Source of the DNA: Archangium lipolyticum
GTDB lineage: Bacteria; Myxococcota; Myxococcia; Myxococcales; Myxococcaceae
Length of the DNA: 64,000 bases
Direction of reading: 5' to 3'
Assembly (NCBI RefSeq): GCF_024623785.1
Contig: NZ_JANKBZ010000008.1
Coordinates: forward strand, 310,001 to 374,000
A program made the translations under genes and the position numbers. Of this stretch, positions 9,943 through 21,136 are shown one piece after another. Numbering within the stretch: the first letter of the stretch is position 1; each line of letters starts with the position of its first letter. A model generated the notes under the pieces. That model made no database searches. It had not been told where the DNA came from and worked only from the letters and a program-made list of their open reading frames with translations.

Positions 9943-10911
9943 TTGAGGTCCGGTCCATTTCTCCTGCCGCTCTGGGTGGTATGTGTTTTGTCAGCCGGGA
10001 TTTCCTGCTCGAAGTCCAGCACCGATCCGGCCTCTGTTCAGTCATCGGATGGCGGGACGGTCGCTTCCGCTGATGGCGGGACAGTCACTTCCGCATGCGA
10101 GAGGTGGAGGTCCGGGAGAAAGGAAGCCCCGGCGAATACTCCGTACACCGTGTTGGAGGCACACTGCACGGAGCTCGAAGGCCGGGCCTGGGTGGTGGAG
10201 CTCCGCCAACAGACCGCCACGCCCCTCTTCAGCGCTGTCTTCCAGGCGGAGCCCGCCTCCGCCACGCGTGAATACCTGTTCTCGACCGGCTTCGTGAAAG
10301 AGCCGCTCGCACGTCCGTTCCAGTCAGTGTCGGCCATCGACATGGATGGAGATCAGCACCCGGAGTTGTTCATCCGAGCGGGTCAACAGTTGGCAAGCGG
10401 AGAGAGACAGTCCGCCGGAACCCTCCTGCGGGCCGAGCACGATGCGATCCGCGAGTACCTCCCCGCCCACGATTATACGATCGATGACGTGCAGGACTTC
10501 GATGCGGATGGGCGACCGGACCTGCTGCTCGGTTTCGTCCTACGCGGAGACCCGGCCATCAAGCGATGCGCGCCGAGGCAACAATCCTGGGGGACCCTGG
10601 TCTTCCTCGGGCACACCCTGCCGGACGGAGGGCTCTCGCTCACGGATGAGGTGGCCGTGCGCTACGCGCGCCAGCAGTGTCCAACCCGACCCGAGCCGCC
10701 CTACTACCGTAAGGGACAGTCACTCGCCGACGTCACGCATGCCTATTACTGCGCGCGCCTGTGGCAGATCGACTCCGACACGCTGAAGAAGAGCTTCCAG
10801 GATGCTTGCCGGTCACAGACTCGGCAGATGGCGCGATGCGAAGGAGCTTGCGGCGCGCTCCAGGGCCACATCCCACATCTCGCGGAGTTCCAACCGCCGC
10901 TGTCCCTGTAG
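9943..10911 (+). CDS. Lipoprotein with FG-GAP/VCBS-like calcium-type repeats
   Basis: 322 residues from a TTG start preceded by GAAAGGGGGG. The N-terminal hydrophobic run ends at a probable lipid-modified cysteine (AGISC, Cys22). After a low-complexity Ser/Thr/Gly linker come two aspartate-rich repeats of the FG-GAP/VCBS kind, D-M-D-G-D-Q-H-P-E-L-F near residue 131 and D-F-D-A-D-G-R-P-D-L-L near 185. It is likely a surface or periplasmic lipoprotein of unknown function. Base composition is visibly less GC-rich than in the flanking genes, and with its convergent neighbour it forms a possible acquired islet. Confidence 0.78.
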   Translation: MRSGPFLLPLWVVCVLSAGISCSKSSTDPASVQSSDGGTVASADGGTVTSACERWRSGRKEAPANTPYTVLEAHCTELEGRAWVVELRQQTATPLFSAVFQAEPASATREYLFSTGFVKEPLARPFQSVSAIDMDGDQHPELFIRAGQQLASGERQSAGTLLRAEHDAIREYLPAHDYTIDDVQDFDADGRPDLLLGFVLRGDPAIKRCAPRQQSWGTLVFLGHTLPDGGLSLTDEVAVRYARQQCPTRPEPPYYRKGQSLADVTHAYYCARLWQIDSDTLKKSFQDACRSQTRQMARCEGACGALQGHIPHLAEFQPPLSL

Positions 10912-10912
10912 C

Positions 10913-10950
10913 CCTGAATCGAGGCGGTAGCAGCTGCCCGCCCATTCAGG
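10913..10950. terminator. Bidirectional hairpin between convergent genes
   Basis: CCTGAAT (10913-10919) pairs with ATTCAGG (10944-10950), and GGCGG pairs with CCGCC inside. It occupies the 34-bp gap between the lipoprotein stop and the stop of the minus-strand gene. No T-run follows, so termination strength is uncertain. Confidence 0.55.
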
Positions 10951-11911
10951 ACGGCGGATAGCACAGGTACTTGAAGGCGTCGAAGGTCCTCGAGCCGAGC
11001 TCCGATCGTTGGAAGACCGCTTCGGCGCGGTTCTGCGTGAGGTTGATGTACAAGATGCTTCCGTCGATGTTGTTCTTCAGCCCCTGCGGGATGCCCTGAA
11101 CACTGTCATACCTTCCAACGTCGGCCCCCCACCCTGGAGGGCCCCCGTAGGTTTTCCGCCGCGCGAACTGGGCGAAGAGGCTCATGTAGGTCTCATTGGC
11201 CATCAGTTCTTTCAGATAGGTGACCACTTCCGCGCGTGTCATCTGCAGGGGCAGACCCGCGGCGGCGTTCTGGGGATGGCTGAATTTTTCCCGGGTGCCC
11301 GTCGGCTTGTCCCTGATGAAGAGCACCATGGCCTTGAAGAGCGTCGTCGCGAAGCAGCCCCAGATGTGGATTTCACCCGAGACGGGGGTGAACGCCAAGG
11401 GGAGCTGCGGGTACTGACGGCTCATCTGCGATTGGCGGGTCAACGGATCCAACGTGAACTGCTCTGTCCGCAGATCGAAGTCCGCTGGATCCGGCTGTAG
11501 GGTGTTGAAGAGGATGGGCCCGCCATGCCATGCATGGCTGAACACGCTGTAGTTCTGGACTGTTCCGGGACGCGTCCGCCCGATGGTGTCGAGATAGCCG
11601 TGCGCGTAATGCCCGGTGATGTATTGCGACTCATTCCGGGAGGAGTTCAACCAGTTGACATACGCGGTGACCGAGTCCCAACTGGCGGTCTTGCGGCTCT
11701 CGAGGATGGCCTGGGCCCTATACCCCAGCACCTTCATGCCATTTCGCACGCGCAGCCAGGTGCTCGCATCTCCTCGTTCACAGTCCAGGAGGGTCACCGG
11801 AGAGCTGACATTGATTGCCTTGCTGAAATAGAGATGTTGGGCATAGGTGTGGGCACTGTTGCGGAACGGCAGTCCGGACCTATGCGCACCAGGCTCAGAG
11901 CGCGAGGTCAC
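10946..11911 (-). CDS. Unknown protein, possibly missing its N-terminus by frameshift
   Basis: 321 residues from a GTG at 11911; an in-frame TGA lies only two codons upstream (11918-11920), so the frame cannot extend. I do not recognise a characterised family. Visible features are the motif FSHAWHGGPILFNT near residue 125, followed by the charged DPADFDLRTEQF, then GEIHIWGCFATT near 180, and an aromatic-rich C-terminus ending in FDAFKYLCYPPS. No signal peptide or membrane helix is evident. A 54-codon frame with a much better ribosome site overlaps the start (11895-12059) in another frame and may be the true N-terminus. Composition is less GC-rich than the flanks. Confidence 0.65.
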   Translation of the reverse strand: MTSRSEPGAHRSGLPFRNSAHTYAQHLYFSKAINVSSPVTLLDCERGDASTWLRVRNGMKVLGYRAQAILESRKTASWDSVTAYVNWLNSSRNESQYITGHYAHGYLDTIGRTRPGTVQNYSVFSHAWHGGPILFNTLQPDPADFDLRTEQFTLDPLTRQSQMSRQYPQLPLAFTPVSGEIHIWGCFATTLFKAMVLFIRDKPTGTREKFSHPQNAAAGLPLQMTRAEVVTYLKELMANETYMSLFAQFARRKTYGGPPGWGADVGRYDSVQGIPQGLKNNIDGSILYINLTQNRAEAVFQRSELGSRTFDAFKYLCYPPS

Positions 11912-12059
11912 CGCTCGTCAGCGGATGCAGGAACTCTTGAGCTGGCTGATAGGGGATGTCAGCGCCATTCACCTGGACGTGGTCGTCCGCGCCCGGCTTC
12001 CGCGTGGCTCCTTTTTCATCAACGACCTTGATCCGCAAGAAAGCGTTTTGGGTAGGCAT
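11895..12059 (-). CDS. 54-residue ORF, probable N-terminal piece of the 321-residue protein
   Basis: ATG at 12059 has an excellent Shine-Dalgarno (AGGGGG, 8-nt spacer). The product begins MPTQNAFLRIKVVDEKG, a pattern typical of the first strands of a beta domain, and ends in TGA at 11895-11897. It overlaps the GTG start of the larger gene by 17 bp in a different frame. Either this is a small separate gene coupled to the next one, or a one-base indel (mutation or sequencing error) near 11900-11920 split a single longer gene. Confidence 0.5.
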   Translation of the reverse strand: MPTQNAFLRIKVVDEKGATRKPGADDHVQVNGADIPYQPAQEFLHPLTSGDLAL

Positions 12060-12185
12060 CGGATGGACCCCCTGACAGAACCGACGCTGTCAAGATGTTA
12101 CCACGGGTTACCCCGCCTTCACGTTGCATGGGGCCGTCCGGCTCCGTTGAATGGGGTTCTCGGCGCGCACCCGGCCACCCCTCTC

Positions 12186-12214
12186 TTCAACCCCTCACCA
12201 CAGTGCCGTAGACT
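12186..12214 (+). promoter_or_regulatory. Candidate sigma-70-like promoter
   Basis: TTCAAC (12186-12191) and TAGACT (12209-12214) stand 17 bp apart, upstream of the lipoprotein gene starting at 12266. The -10 is fair and the -35 poor, so this rests mainly on position and spacing. Confidence 0.3.
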
Positions 12215-12265
12215 CCTGGACACCGTGAAGCGCAAGTCCCTGCTTCCCTACCCAGGAGTCCCTTC

Positions 12266-13201
12266 GTGAACCGGCGCATCATCGGCCTGCTCGCAGCCCT
12301 CTGCCTCACCCCCGCCTGCAAGGACGAGCCTGTCGGCAAGATGGAGCCCATCGCTCCCACGCCGGAGATGGCCGCCAACCTGCGCAAGGCCCAGCAGGCC
12401 GAGAAGAAGCCGGCCCCCGCGCCCGAGCCGCCGCCAGATCCCTCCAAGGTGACGCTGCGCTGGAAGCTCGACGCCCCCACCGCCTTCCGCCTCACCACCA
12501 CCTCCGAGTCCGCCGCCCCCTCGGAAGAGACGTCCTCCATCTTCGTCCTCGAGAAGACCGGGTCCGGCGACTACGCCTTCCGCATCGTCCCGCAGGGCCA
12601 GGGCGGTGAAGCGGACCAGGGCACCATGAGCGAGCGCGGCTTCGTGCTGGACGGGCTCTCCGGGCCGCTGCGCAACACGGCGGTGCTGGTGCTGGAGCTG
12701 CCGAGGGATCCGGTGGGCCAGGACTCCACCTGGGCGCTCGGCACGGATCTGGTGGACCTGGGCGCCGTGCCCAACTTCGTGGAGAAGAAGGCCGAGCGGA
12801 AGAACCAGGTGAAGCTCACCGCGCTCGCCCCCGCCGAGAACGGCGATCAGGTGGCGACGCTCGAGTACGACCTCTCCGAAACCGTCTCCGGTCAGCTCCG
12901 TCCGACGCCCCCGGCCCGGAAGCCGAAGGAAGCGCCCGGGAAGAAGGCCTCGGGCGGGCACGACCACGAGGACGAGGCCGCACACGCCCCGACGGCCCAA
13001 CCCGCCTCCGCCGAGGTGCGGATGACGGGCCGGGGCGAGTTCCTCGTGAAGGCGGGCCGCTGGCGCTCGTGGGAGGGCACCCTCACCACGCGCGTGGAGG
13101 GCACCACCCTGCCTGGCGCGGCCAACGGCGAGCGCAAGCTGCGCCTCACCCCGCTCGATCCGGTACCGCCGGAGCTGCTGCAGCCGCAGGCGAAGAAGTA
13201 G
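12266..13201 (+). CDS. Putative lipoprotein of unknown function
   Basis: 311 residues from a GTG preceded by CAGGAG (12253-12258). A short basic N-terminus and hydrophobic core end at Cys18 (LTPAC), an imperfect lipobox. A Pro/Ala/Lys-rich linker precedes a beta-rich domain (KVTLRWKLDAPTAFRLTTT onward). A His/Asp/Glu-rich insertion (GGHDHEDEAAHA) near residue 233 could bind metal. Its last 56 bp overlap, convergently, the 3' end of hemH. No family recognised. Confidence 0.75.
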   Translation: MNRRIIGLLAALCLTPACKDEPVGKMEPIAPTPEMAANLRKAQQAEKKPAPAPEPPPDPSKVTLRWKLDAPTAFRLTTTSESAAPSEETSSIFVLEKTGSGDYAFRIVPQGQGGEADQGTMSERGFVLDGLSGPLRNTAVLVLELPRDPVGQDSTWALGTDLVDLGAVPNFVEKKAERKNQVKLTALAPAENGDQVATLEYDLSETVSGQLRPTPPARKPKEAPGKKASGGHDHEDEAAHAPTAQPASAEVRMTGRGEFLVKAGRWRSWEGTLTTRVEGTTLPGAANGERKLRLTPLDPVPPELLQPQAKK

Positions 13202-14237
13202 CCGCGGCGGCCTCCGACTCGCGGACGAGCCGCACCACGGCATCCGCCCAGACGGGGGACGCGTTGAGCGAGGGGACGAGGGTGAGCGACTCGCCCCCGC
13301 TCGCGAGGAACTGGTCGCGCCCGCGCATGGCCACCTCCTCCAGCGTCTCCAGGCAGTCGGAGACGAAGGCCGGGCACATCACCGCCAGGCGCTTCACCCC
13401 GCGCGCGGCCAGCTCCGGCAGCACCACGTCCGTGTACGGCCGCACCCACGGCGTGCGCCCCAGGCGGGACTGGAAGGACACGCTCCACCCCTGGGGCTCC
13501 AGTCCCAGCCGCTTCGCCAGCTCCCGCGCCGTGGCGAAGCACTGGGCCCGGTAGCAGTGGCGGTTCGCGTCGGTGATGGCGTCGCAGCACCCGCCCGAGG
13601 CCAGGCAGTGCCGCCCCGAGGCGTCCGTCCGGCGCACGTGGCGCTCGGGCACACCGTGGAAGCTGAAGAGGACGTGGTCCGCCCGGGCCTCGGTGATGAC
13701 GGGGCGCGCCACCCGCGCGAAGGCGTCCAGGAAGGCCGGGTGGTCGTAGAAGGCCGGCACGGAGCGCACGTTGGGCACGTCCCAGGGGTCGGCCAGCACC
13801 TCGTAGGTACGCGCCAGCGAGGAGCCCGAGGAGGACGGCGCCTCCTGCGGGTAGAGGGGCATCACGGTGAAGTCACTCACCCCTCGCGCCCGGAGCCGCG
13901 CCACCGCGTCCGGCAGCGACGGGTTGCCGTAGCGCATGGCCAGCTCCACCTCGTACTCACCGGCCAGCCGCTCGGCCACGGCCTCCGCCAGGCCCCGCGA
14001 GTACACCAGCAGCGGCGAACCCTGCTCCGTCCAGATGGTGCGGTAGGCGTGCGCGCTCTTCGGCGAGCGGAAGGGCAGGATGATGAGGTTGAGGAGGAAC
14101 CAGCGCCCCACCGGGTGGATGTCCACCACGCGCGGGTCGCTGAGGAACTCGCGCAGGTAGCGGCGCACGGCGCCGGTTTCAGGCGCATCCGGCGTCCCCA
14201 GGTTGACCAGCAGCAGACCCTTCCGCTTGGAGCTCAT
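13146..14237 (-). CDS. hemH: Ferrochelatase with internal [2Fe-2S]-type cysteine cluster
   Basis: 363 residues. Inserts ferrous iron into protoporphyrin IX, the last step of protoheme synthesis. Family motifs: LLLVNLGTPDAP at the N-terminus, the catalytic histidine in FSFHGVPERH (His194) and the acidic DCLETLEE (about 294-301). Residues 208-233 contain Cys211, Cys217, Cys218, Cys228 and Cys233 in an internal segment, matching the internal-cluster class of [2Fe-2S] ferrochelatases described for Myxococcus and relatives. The alanine-rich tail after about residue 340 includes the stretch antisense to the neighbouring lipoprotein gene. Three bases separate its start from the apaG stop, so the two are cotranscribed. 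Confidence 0.95.
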   Translation of the reverse strand: MSSKRKGLLLVNLGTPDAPETGAVRRYLREFLSDPRVVDIHPVGRWFLLNLIILPFRSPKSAHAYRTIWTEQGSPLLVYSRGLAEAVAERLAGEYEVELAMRYGNPSLPDAVARLRARGVSDFTVMPLYPQEAPSSSGSSLARTYEVLADPWDVPNVRSVPAFYDHPAFLDAFARVARPVITEARADHVLFSFHGVPERHVRRTDASGRHCLASGGCCDAITDANRHCYRAQCFATARELAKRLGLEPQGWSVSFQSRLGRTPWVRPYTDVVLPELAARGVKRLAVMCPAFVSDCLETLEEVAMRGRDQFLASGGESLTLVPSLNASPVWADAVVRLVRESEAAAATSSPAAAAAPAVPDRAG

Positions 14238-14240
14238 GGC

Positions 14241-14624
14241 CTAGTGCAGCGCGTGGGGCAGCGTGAGGGCGAACTCGCCGATGCGGGCCTCGAACTGCCG
14301 CCCGTCCGCCCGCTCCATCGTGTAGGTGCCACGCATGGAGCCGAAGGGGGTGCGCAGCTGCGCCCAGCTCGTGTACTCGAAGCGCTCCCCAGGAGCCAGC
14401 CGGGGCTGCTTGCCCACGACCCCCTCGCCCCTCACCTCCTCTATCTTCCCGGTCGCGTCGGTGATGATCCAATGGCGGCTGCGCAGCTGCGCCGGCTCTC
14501 CGCCCTCGTTGAGGATCTCCACCGTGTACATGAACGCGTACTGGTGGGACTCGGGGGCGCTCCGCTCCGGCCAGTAGGCGGGCTTCACGGTGACGCGGAT
14601 GCCTTCAGTGGTCGTGGACGACAT
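14241..14624 (-). CDS. apaG: ApaG/Co2+-Mg2+ efflux-associated protein
   Basis: 127 residues, the usual length of ApaG, an immunoglobulin-like beta-sandwich fold (DUF525) also found in F-box proteins. Recognisable stretches are GIRVTVKPAYWPERS, YTVEILNEG, LRSRHWIITDATG, VRGEGVVGKQP and GTYTM. ApaG binds pyrophosphate-containing nucleotides in some species but its role is not settled. It is the upstream gene of an apaG-hemH pair. GTGAGGC lies directly before the ATG, closer than ideal. Confidence 0.93.
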   Translation of the reverse strand: MSSTTTEGIRVTVKPAYWPERSAPESHQYAFMYTVEILNEGGEPAQLRSRHWIITDATGKIEEVRGEGVVGKQPRLAPGERFEYTSWAQLRTPFGSMRGTYTMERADGRQFEARIGEFALTLPHALH

Positions 14625-14685
14625 GCCTCACAATTGGCTGTCTCGCCGCCCGGACGCAAGCCAAACGAGCCAACCCCCCAGGGGC

Positions 14686-15666
14686 TCAGGAGTTGGCGCC
14701 TTCCCGGTCCCGCCGGGGCTGCTCCAGTTCCGCGGGCACCTGCGGCTTCGGCCAGATGAGCGAGGCCACGATGGAGGCCACCAGGATGCCACCGATGACG
14801 CCCAGCGACAGGCCGATGGGGACGTGGATGTCGAAGAAGACGACGAGCATCTTCATGCCCACGAAGCCGAGGATGGCGGCCAGGCCCAGCTTGAGCAGGT
14901 GGAACTTCTCCATGAGGCTCGACACCACGAAGAAGAGCGAGCGCAGGCCCAGGATGGCGCACACGTTGGACGTGTAGACGATGAAGGGATCCTGGCTGAT
15001 GCCCAGCACGGCGGGGATGGAGTCCAGGGCGAAGAGCAGGTCCGTGGCCTCCACCACCATGAGCACCAGGAAGAGGGGCGTCACCTTGCGCCGGCCGTCC
15101 TCGATGGTGAAGAAGTTGCTGCCCTCGCCCTGCCGGGCCACCGGCAGCATGCGCCGGGACAGCTTCACGATGAAGGTCTGCTCGGGGTCCGCGGCATCGT
15201 CGTCTTCCTTGGAGAAGGCCATCTTCGCCGCGGTGAAGACGAGGAAGGCGCCGAAGATGTAGAGCAGCCAGTGGAAGCGCTGCACGAGCGCGGTGCCGGC
15301 CAGGATGAGGACGGCGCGCATGATGAACGCGCCCATGATGCCCCAGAAGAGCACCCGGTGCTGCACCTCCAGGGCCACCCGGAAGTAGGCGAACACCATG
15401 AGGAAGACGAAGAGGTTGTCGACCGAGAGCGCGTACTCGATGACGTAGGCCGTCACCCACTGCATGGACTGGGCGGTGGTCCAGTAGCCGAAGTACCAGA
15501 GACCCCCGCAGAACAGCAGGCTGAGGGCGATCCACACGATCGTCCACCCACCCGCCTCCTTGGGCGTCACCACGTGCTCCTTGCGATGGAAGAGGCCCAG
15601 ATCCAGGGCCAACATCGCCAGCACGAAGACGTTGAAGCCCACCCAGAGCGCGACTTGTATGTTCAC
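14686..15666 (-). CDS. TerC/Alx family integral membrane protein
   Basis: 326 residues, eight or nine hydrophobic helices. The two conserved acidic helix motifs are present: EYALSVDNLFVFLMVF and EATDLLFALDSIPAVLGIS. Family members are implicated in metal-ion (manganese, tellurite) handling at the inner membrane. The start is a GTG with AGGGA about 10 nt upstream. Alx-type genes often sit behind a yybP-ykoY manganese riboswitch; the 81-bp gap upstream is too short for one and shows only a small hairpin (GGCTG, CAGCC), so I do not call it. It may be cotranscribed with glgX/treY. Confidence 0.93.
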   Translation of the reverse strand: MNIQVALWVGFNVFVLAMLALDLGLFHRKEHVVTPKEAGGWTIVWIALSLLFCGGLWYFGYWTTAQSMQWVTAYVIEYALSVDNLFVFLMVFAYFRVALEVQHRVLFWGIMGAFIMRAVLILAGTALVQRFHWLLYIFGAFLVFTAAKMAFSKEDDDAADPEQTFIVKLSRRMLPVARQGEGSNFFTIEDGRRKVTPLFLVLMVVEATDLLFALDSIPAVLGISQDPFIVYTSNVCAILGLRSLFFVVSSLMEKFHLLKLGLAAILGFVGMKMLVVFFDIHVPIGLSLGVIGGILVASIVASLIWPKPQVPAELEQPRRDREGANS

Positions 15667-15747
15667 GAGCGTGTTTCCCTGATCCGGCTGGAGACAGCCG
15701 ACCCCCCCGTATAGCGGGAGGGAGCCCGGCAGTCGACATCCTTGCGG

Positions 15748-17882
<2,135 letters not shown>

Positions 17883-17886
<4 letters not shown>

Positions 17887-20800
17887 CCATCGCTCCTCTC
17901 CAACAGCACCAGCGGGAAGCCCACCAGCAGGGGGGCCAGGGGCAGCACCGCGCCACCCGCCTGACGACCCGGCCGGACTTCCTGCCCGGTGAACACATCC
18001 CGGAACGTCATGCTCGCATAGGAACCGGGCAGCTCCAGCGACGTTTCTTCATACGCCCCCGCGAGCCCTCCGGGGGCGGCCAGGGCGGAGAGCGTATAGC
18101 GCGGTGCGGCGGCGATGACGACGGACTGTCCGTGTTCCCGGGCCAGGGCGATCACCGCGTTCGCGCGCGGGCCCGCCAGGGAGAGTGCCCGGTACCCGCC
18201 CTGCCGGAAGAGGGCCGCCTGGCGCTTGCGCAGGCGCAGGCCTTCGGCCAGCACGAAGAGCTTGATGCGGCCATCGTCCATGTTCGCCGTCAGCCGGGTG
18301 CACAGGCCCGGACGGTCCGCCGCCGCCTCCCGGTCCAACTCCTCCAGCAGCCGGGCCCGTAGGGTGTAGTCCACCGGCCGGCGGTTGTCGGGATCCACCA
18401 GGGACAGGTCCCACAGCTCGCAGCCCTGGTAGGTGTCCACCACCCCGGGCGAGGTCAGCTTCATCAGCTGTTGACCCAGCGCGTTGTGCTGCCCGGCCCG
18501 CTCGATGTGGCGCTTGAAGGACCGGATGTCGTCCAGGAAGGCGCGGCTCCTGGCCGGGTCCAGGCAGGCCTCCACGAAGCGCGACACGCCCTCCTCGTAG
18601 GACGGATCCGCGTTGGTCCACGAGGTGCGGACCTTGGCCTCCTTGATGGCCTTGAGCATGTAGTCGCGGACGCGGCCGCGGAACTGGGCGAGGGCCTCCT
18701 CGGAGAGGGAGGGGCCCATGGGCCAGGCGCCCACGACCGTCTGGTAGAAGAGGTACTCGTCATTGGAGCTGGGCGCGGGGCCCTCGGGCAGCGAGGTGCG
18801 GTGGGCCTCGGTGAGCTTCGACCAGCGAGCCACCCGCTGGCGCCACTCCTCGGGTACCTCCGAGAGGACATTGATGCGCGCGCGCACGTCCTCGCTGCGC
18901 TTGGTGTCGTGCGTGCTGGTGGTGAGCATGCTCGCCGGCCAGTGCTCGGCGCGCTCCTGGTTGCGCGAGTGGAAGATGTCGTCGGTGGTGCCGAACTGCT
19001 CCGGCTCTCCACCCACCTCGTTGAGGGAGACGAGCCGGTTGTAGACGTAGAAGACGGTGTCCTCCAGCCCCTTGGCCATGACGGGGCCCGTCACCTGCTG
19101 CACCTTCATGGCGAAGGCCAGCATCTCCGCCCGCTCGTGCGGCCCCAGGTGCTCCGGGTAGCGCCGCAGCAGCACGTCTCCCAGGAAGTCGAAGATGCTG
19201 GCGTTGAGGGTGGCGTTGCGCGCCTTGGCGTGCCGCAGGGTGTCGCGGATGTAGCGCACGTCGCGCGCGTCCAGCTCCGGCCGCCAGTCGTCCACGTAGG
19301 TGCGGTAGACGGGGAAGAGCGCGATGAACTCCGCCAACGCCCGCCTCAGGCTGTTGAGGGTGAAGTCGCGCGAGCGCCGGTTCATCTCCGAGACGCGGTT
19401 GAGCCGGTGGGCGAGCATGTTCAGCTCGCTGGCCATGAAGTCGCGCAGGATGAGGCGCTTCTTCTCGTAGACCAGCTCCTCGAAGTCCAGCGTCTTGCCA
19501 ATGAAGCGGTAGTACGTCTCCGTCAGCGACGCCTCGGCATCCGGCCGCACGAAGATGCCTCCCACCGCGTTGGCGAAGCGGTAGCCGGTGGTGCCATGCA
19601 CCGCCCAGCCCTCGGGGATGCGCTCGCGGCCGCCTTGAATCTTCTCCACCGCCACGAAGAGCGCCTTGCGCAACGGCGAGTCCACGTGCGCCCCCGCCTC
19701 CGCCTGCCACCGCTCGCGCAGCCGCCGCTCCACCTCCGGCCACCGCGCGGACTGCGCGCCATGCTCGGCGTCGAAGAGGGCCCTGGCCCGCTCCACGAAG
19801 TACTGCTCCTGCAAGTTGAGGAAGTAGGCCGTCGGATCATAGAGCCCGTCCGGGTGGTCGATGCGCAACCCGGTGACGCACCCCTGACGCAGCCAGTCGA
19901 AGATGCGCTGGTGGGCCTCGGCGAACACGTCCGGGTCCTCCACCCGGATCGCGGCCAGCCCGTTGATGTCGAAGAAGCGGCGGTAGTTGATCTCCTCGCC
20001 CGCCACGCGCCAGTCGGCCAGCCGGTAGCAGCACCCCTCCAGCAGCGCGTCCAGCTCGTCGAAGGAGCGCGGGTTGCCCGGAGTGCCGTTGATGGCCCGC
20101 ACGTTGGTCTCGATGTGGGCGGCCACCTCGGGGCTGGCCTCGACCAGGGCGGCCAGGCGGCGCTTGATGACCTCCTTCTCCCGGTTGCGCTCGATGACCA
20201 GGGAGCGCTCGGTCTCCGTGCGCGAGGGCAGGTTGCGGATGGCGGTGAGGATGGAGTGCAGCTCCAGCAGGTGCGGATGCTCCAACCCCACCCGGCTCTC
20301 CAGTCCCTCCAGGTCACGGCGCAGCACCCGCCCGTACTGCCCGGGAGCCACCGGCAGGACGCGGTCGTAGTAGTGGACCACGAAGGCCCCGTCCCGGAAG
20401 CCCAGCTTCAGCTCCCCCCGCTCCAGCACCACCCCGTACTGGTCCCCCAGCACCGGCAGGAGGACCTTGTCCTTCAGCTCGTCCTTCACCGGGGCCCAGT
20501 CGATGTCGAAGAAGCGCGCGAACAGCGACGAGGGGCCGTTCTCCAGCACGTCGAACCACAGCGGGTTGAAGGCGTCGATGCCCATGTGGTTGGGCACCAC
20601 GTCCAGCACCTGCCCCAGCCCGTGCTCACGCACCGTGGCACAGAAGGCCGCGTGCTCCTCGGCCGAGCCCACCTCCGGGTTGAGCAGCTTGTGGTCCACG
20701 CAGTCGTAGCCGTGGGTGCTGCCCGGGCTCGCCTTGAGGTAGGGCGAGCAGTAGATGTCCGTCAGCCCCAACCGCGCCAGGTAGGGCACCATCTCCCTCG

Positions 20801-20930
20801 CGGCGGTGAAGGGGAAGCCCTTGTGCAATTGGATGCGGTAGGTGGACAGCGGCGTGGCGCGACCCAACAGCTCCTCACGCACGCGCCCGTACAACGTCCC
20901 AGCCAGTGTTTCCACGCCCGCCTGCCCCAT
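17883..20930 (-). CDS. treY: Maltooligosyl trehalose synthase
   Basis: 1015 residues. Rearranges the reducing-end alpha-1,4 bond of maltodextrins to an alpha,alpha-1,1 bond, giving maltooligosyl trehalose. Motifs: STYRIQLHKGFPF, LTDIYCSPYLKASPGSTHGYD, GLRIDHPDGLYDP and STHDTKRSEDVRARI. ATG 20930 (AGGAGAAGGGACG just upstream) is preferred to the ATG at 20972. Longer than many TreY proteins because of a central insertion. The partner hydrolase TreZ is not in this window, so trehalose release must depend on a gene elsewhere. Confidence 0.95.
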
Positions 20931-21074
20931 CGTCCCTTCTCCTGCCGACACTGCAGTCCCCTCGAGTCGCATATGACATGCAGTCGTAGGGCCGACGGGC
21001 GCTTCTGACCACCACGGAGGCGCCGTTCCGCACGCTAGCCAACGCTCTCCCGGCCGTCCGCCCCCTGAAATGCA

Positions 21075-21104
21075 GAGGGCCCGCCACTCAGGTGACGAGC
21101 CCTC
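21075..21104 (-). terminator. Intrinsic-type terminator hairpin
   Basis: A 13-bp stem (GAGGGC, one wobble pair, CGTCAC on the minus strand) closes on a four-base loop 33 bp after the stop of the SWIB gene. The following minus-strand bases (TGCATTT) give only a short T-run. It separates the SWIB gene from treY. Confidence 0.65.
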
Positions 21105-21136
21105 CAGGCCTCGCGGCCGACGAAACCGGTCCCTGA

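Noticed and set aside
15667-15747. Possible yybP-ykoY manganese riboswitch ahead of the TerC gene
   Set aside because: The 81-bp gap is too short and shows only a 5-bp hairpin, with none of the conserved junction bases.
18471-21008. An 845-residue plus-strand frame opposite treY
   Set aside because: Shadow of treY, without motifs; the treY frame has all catalytic regions.
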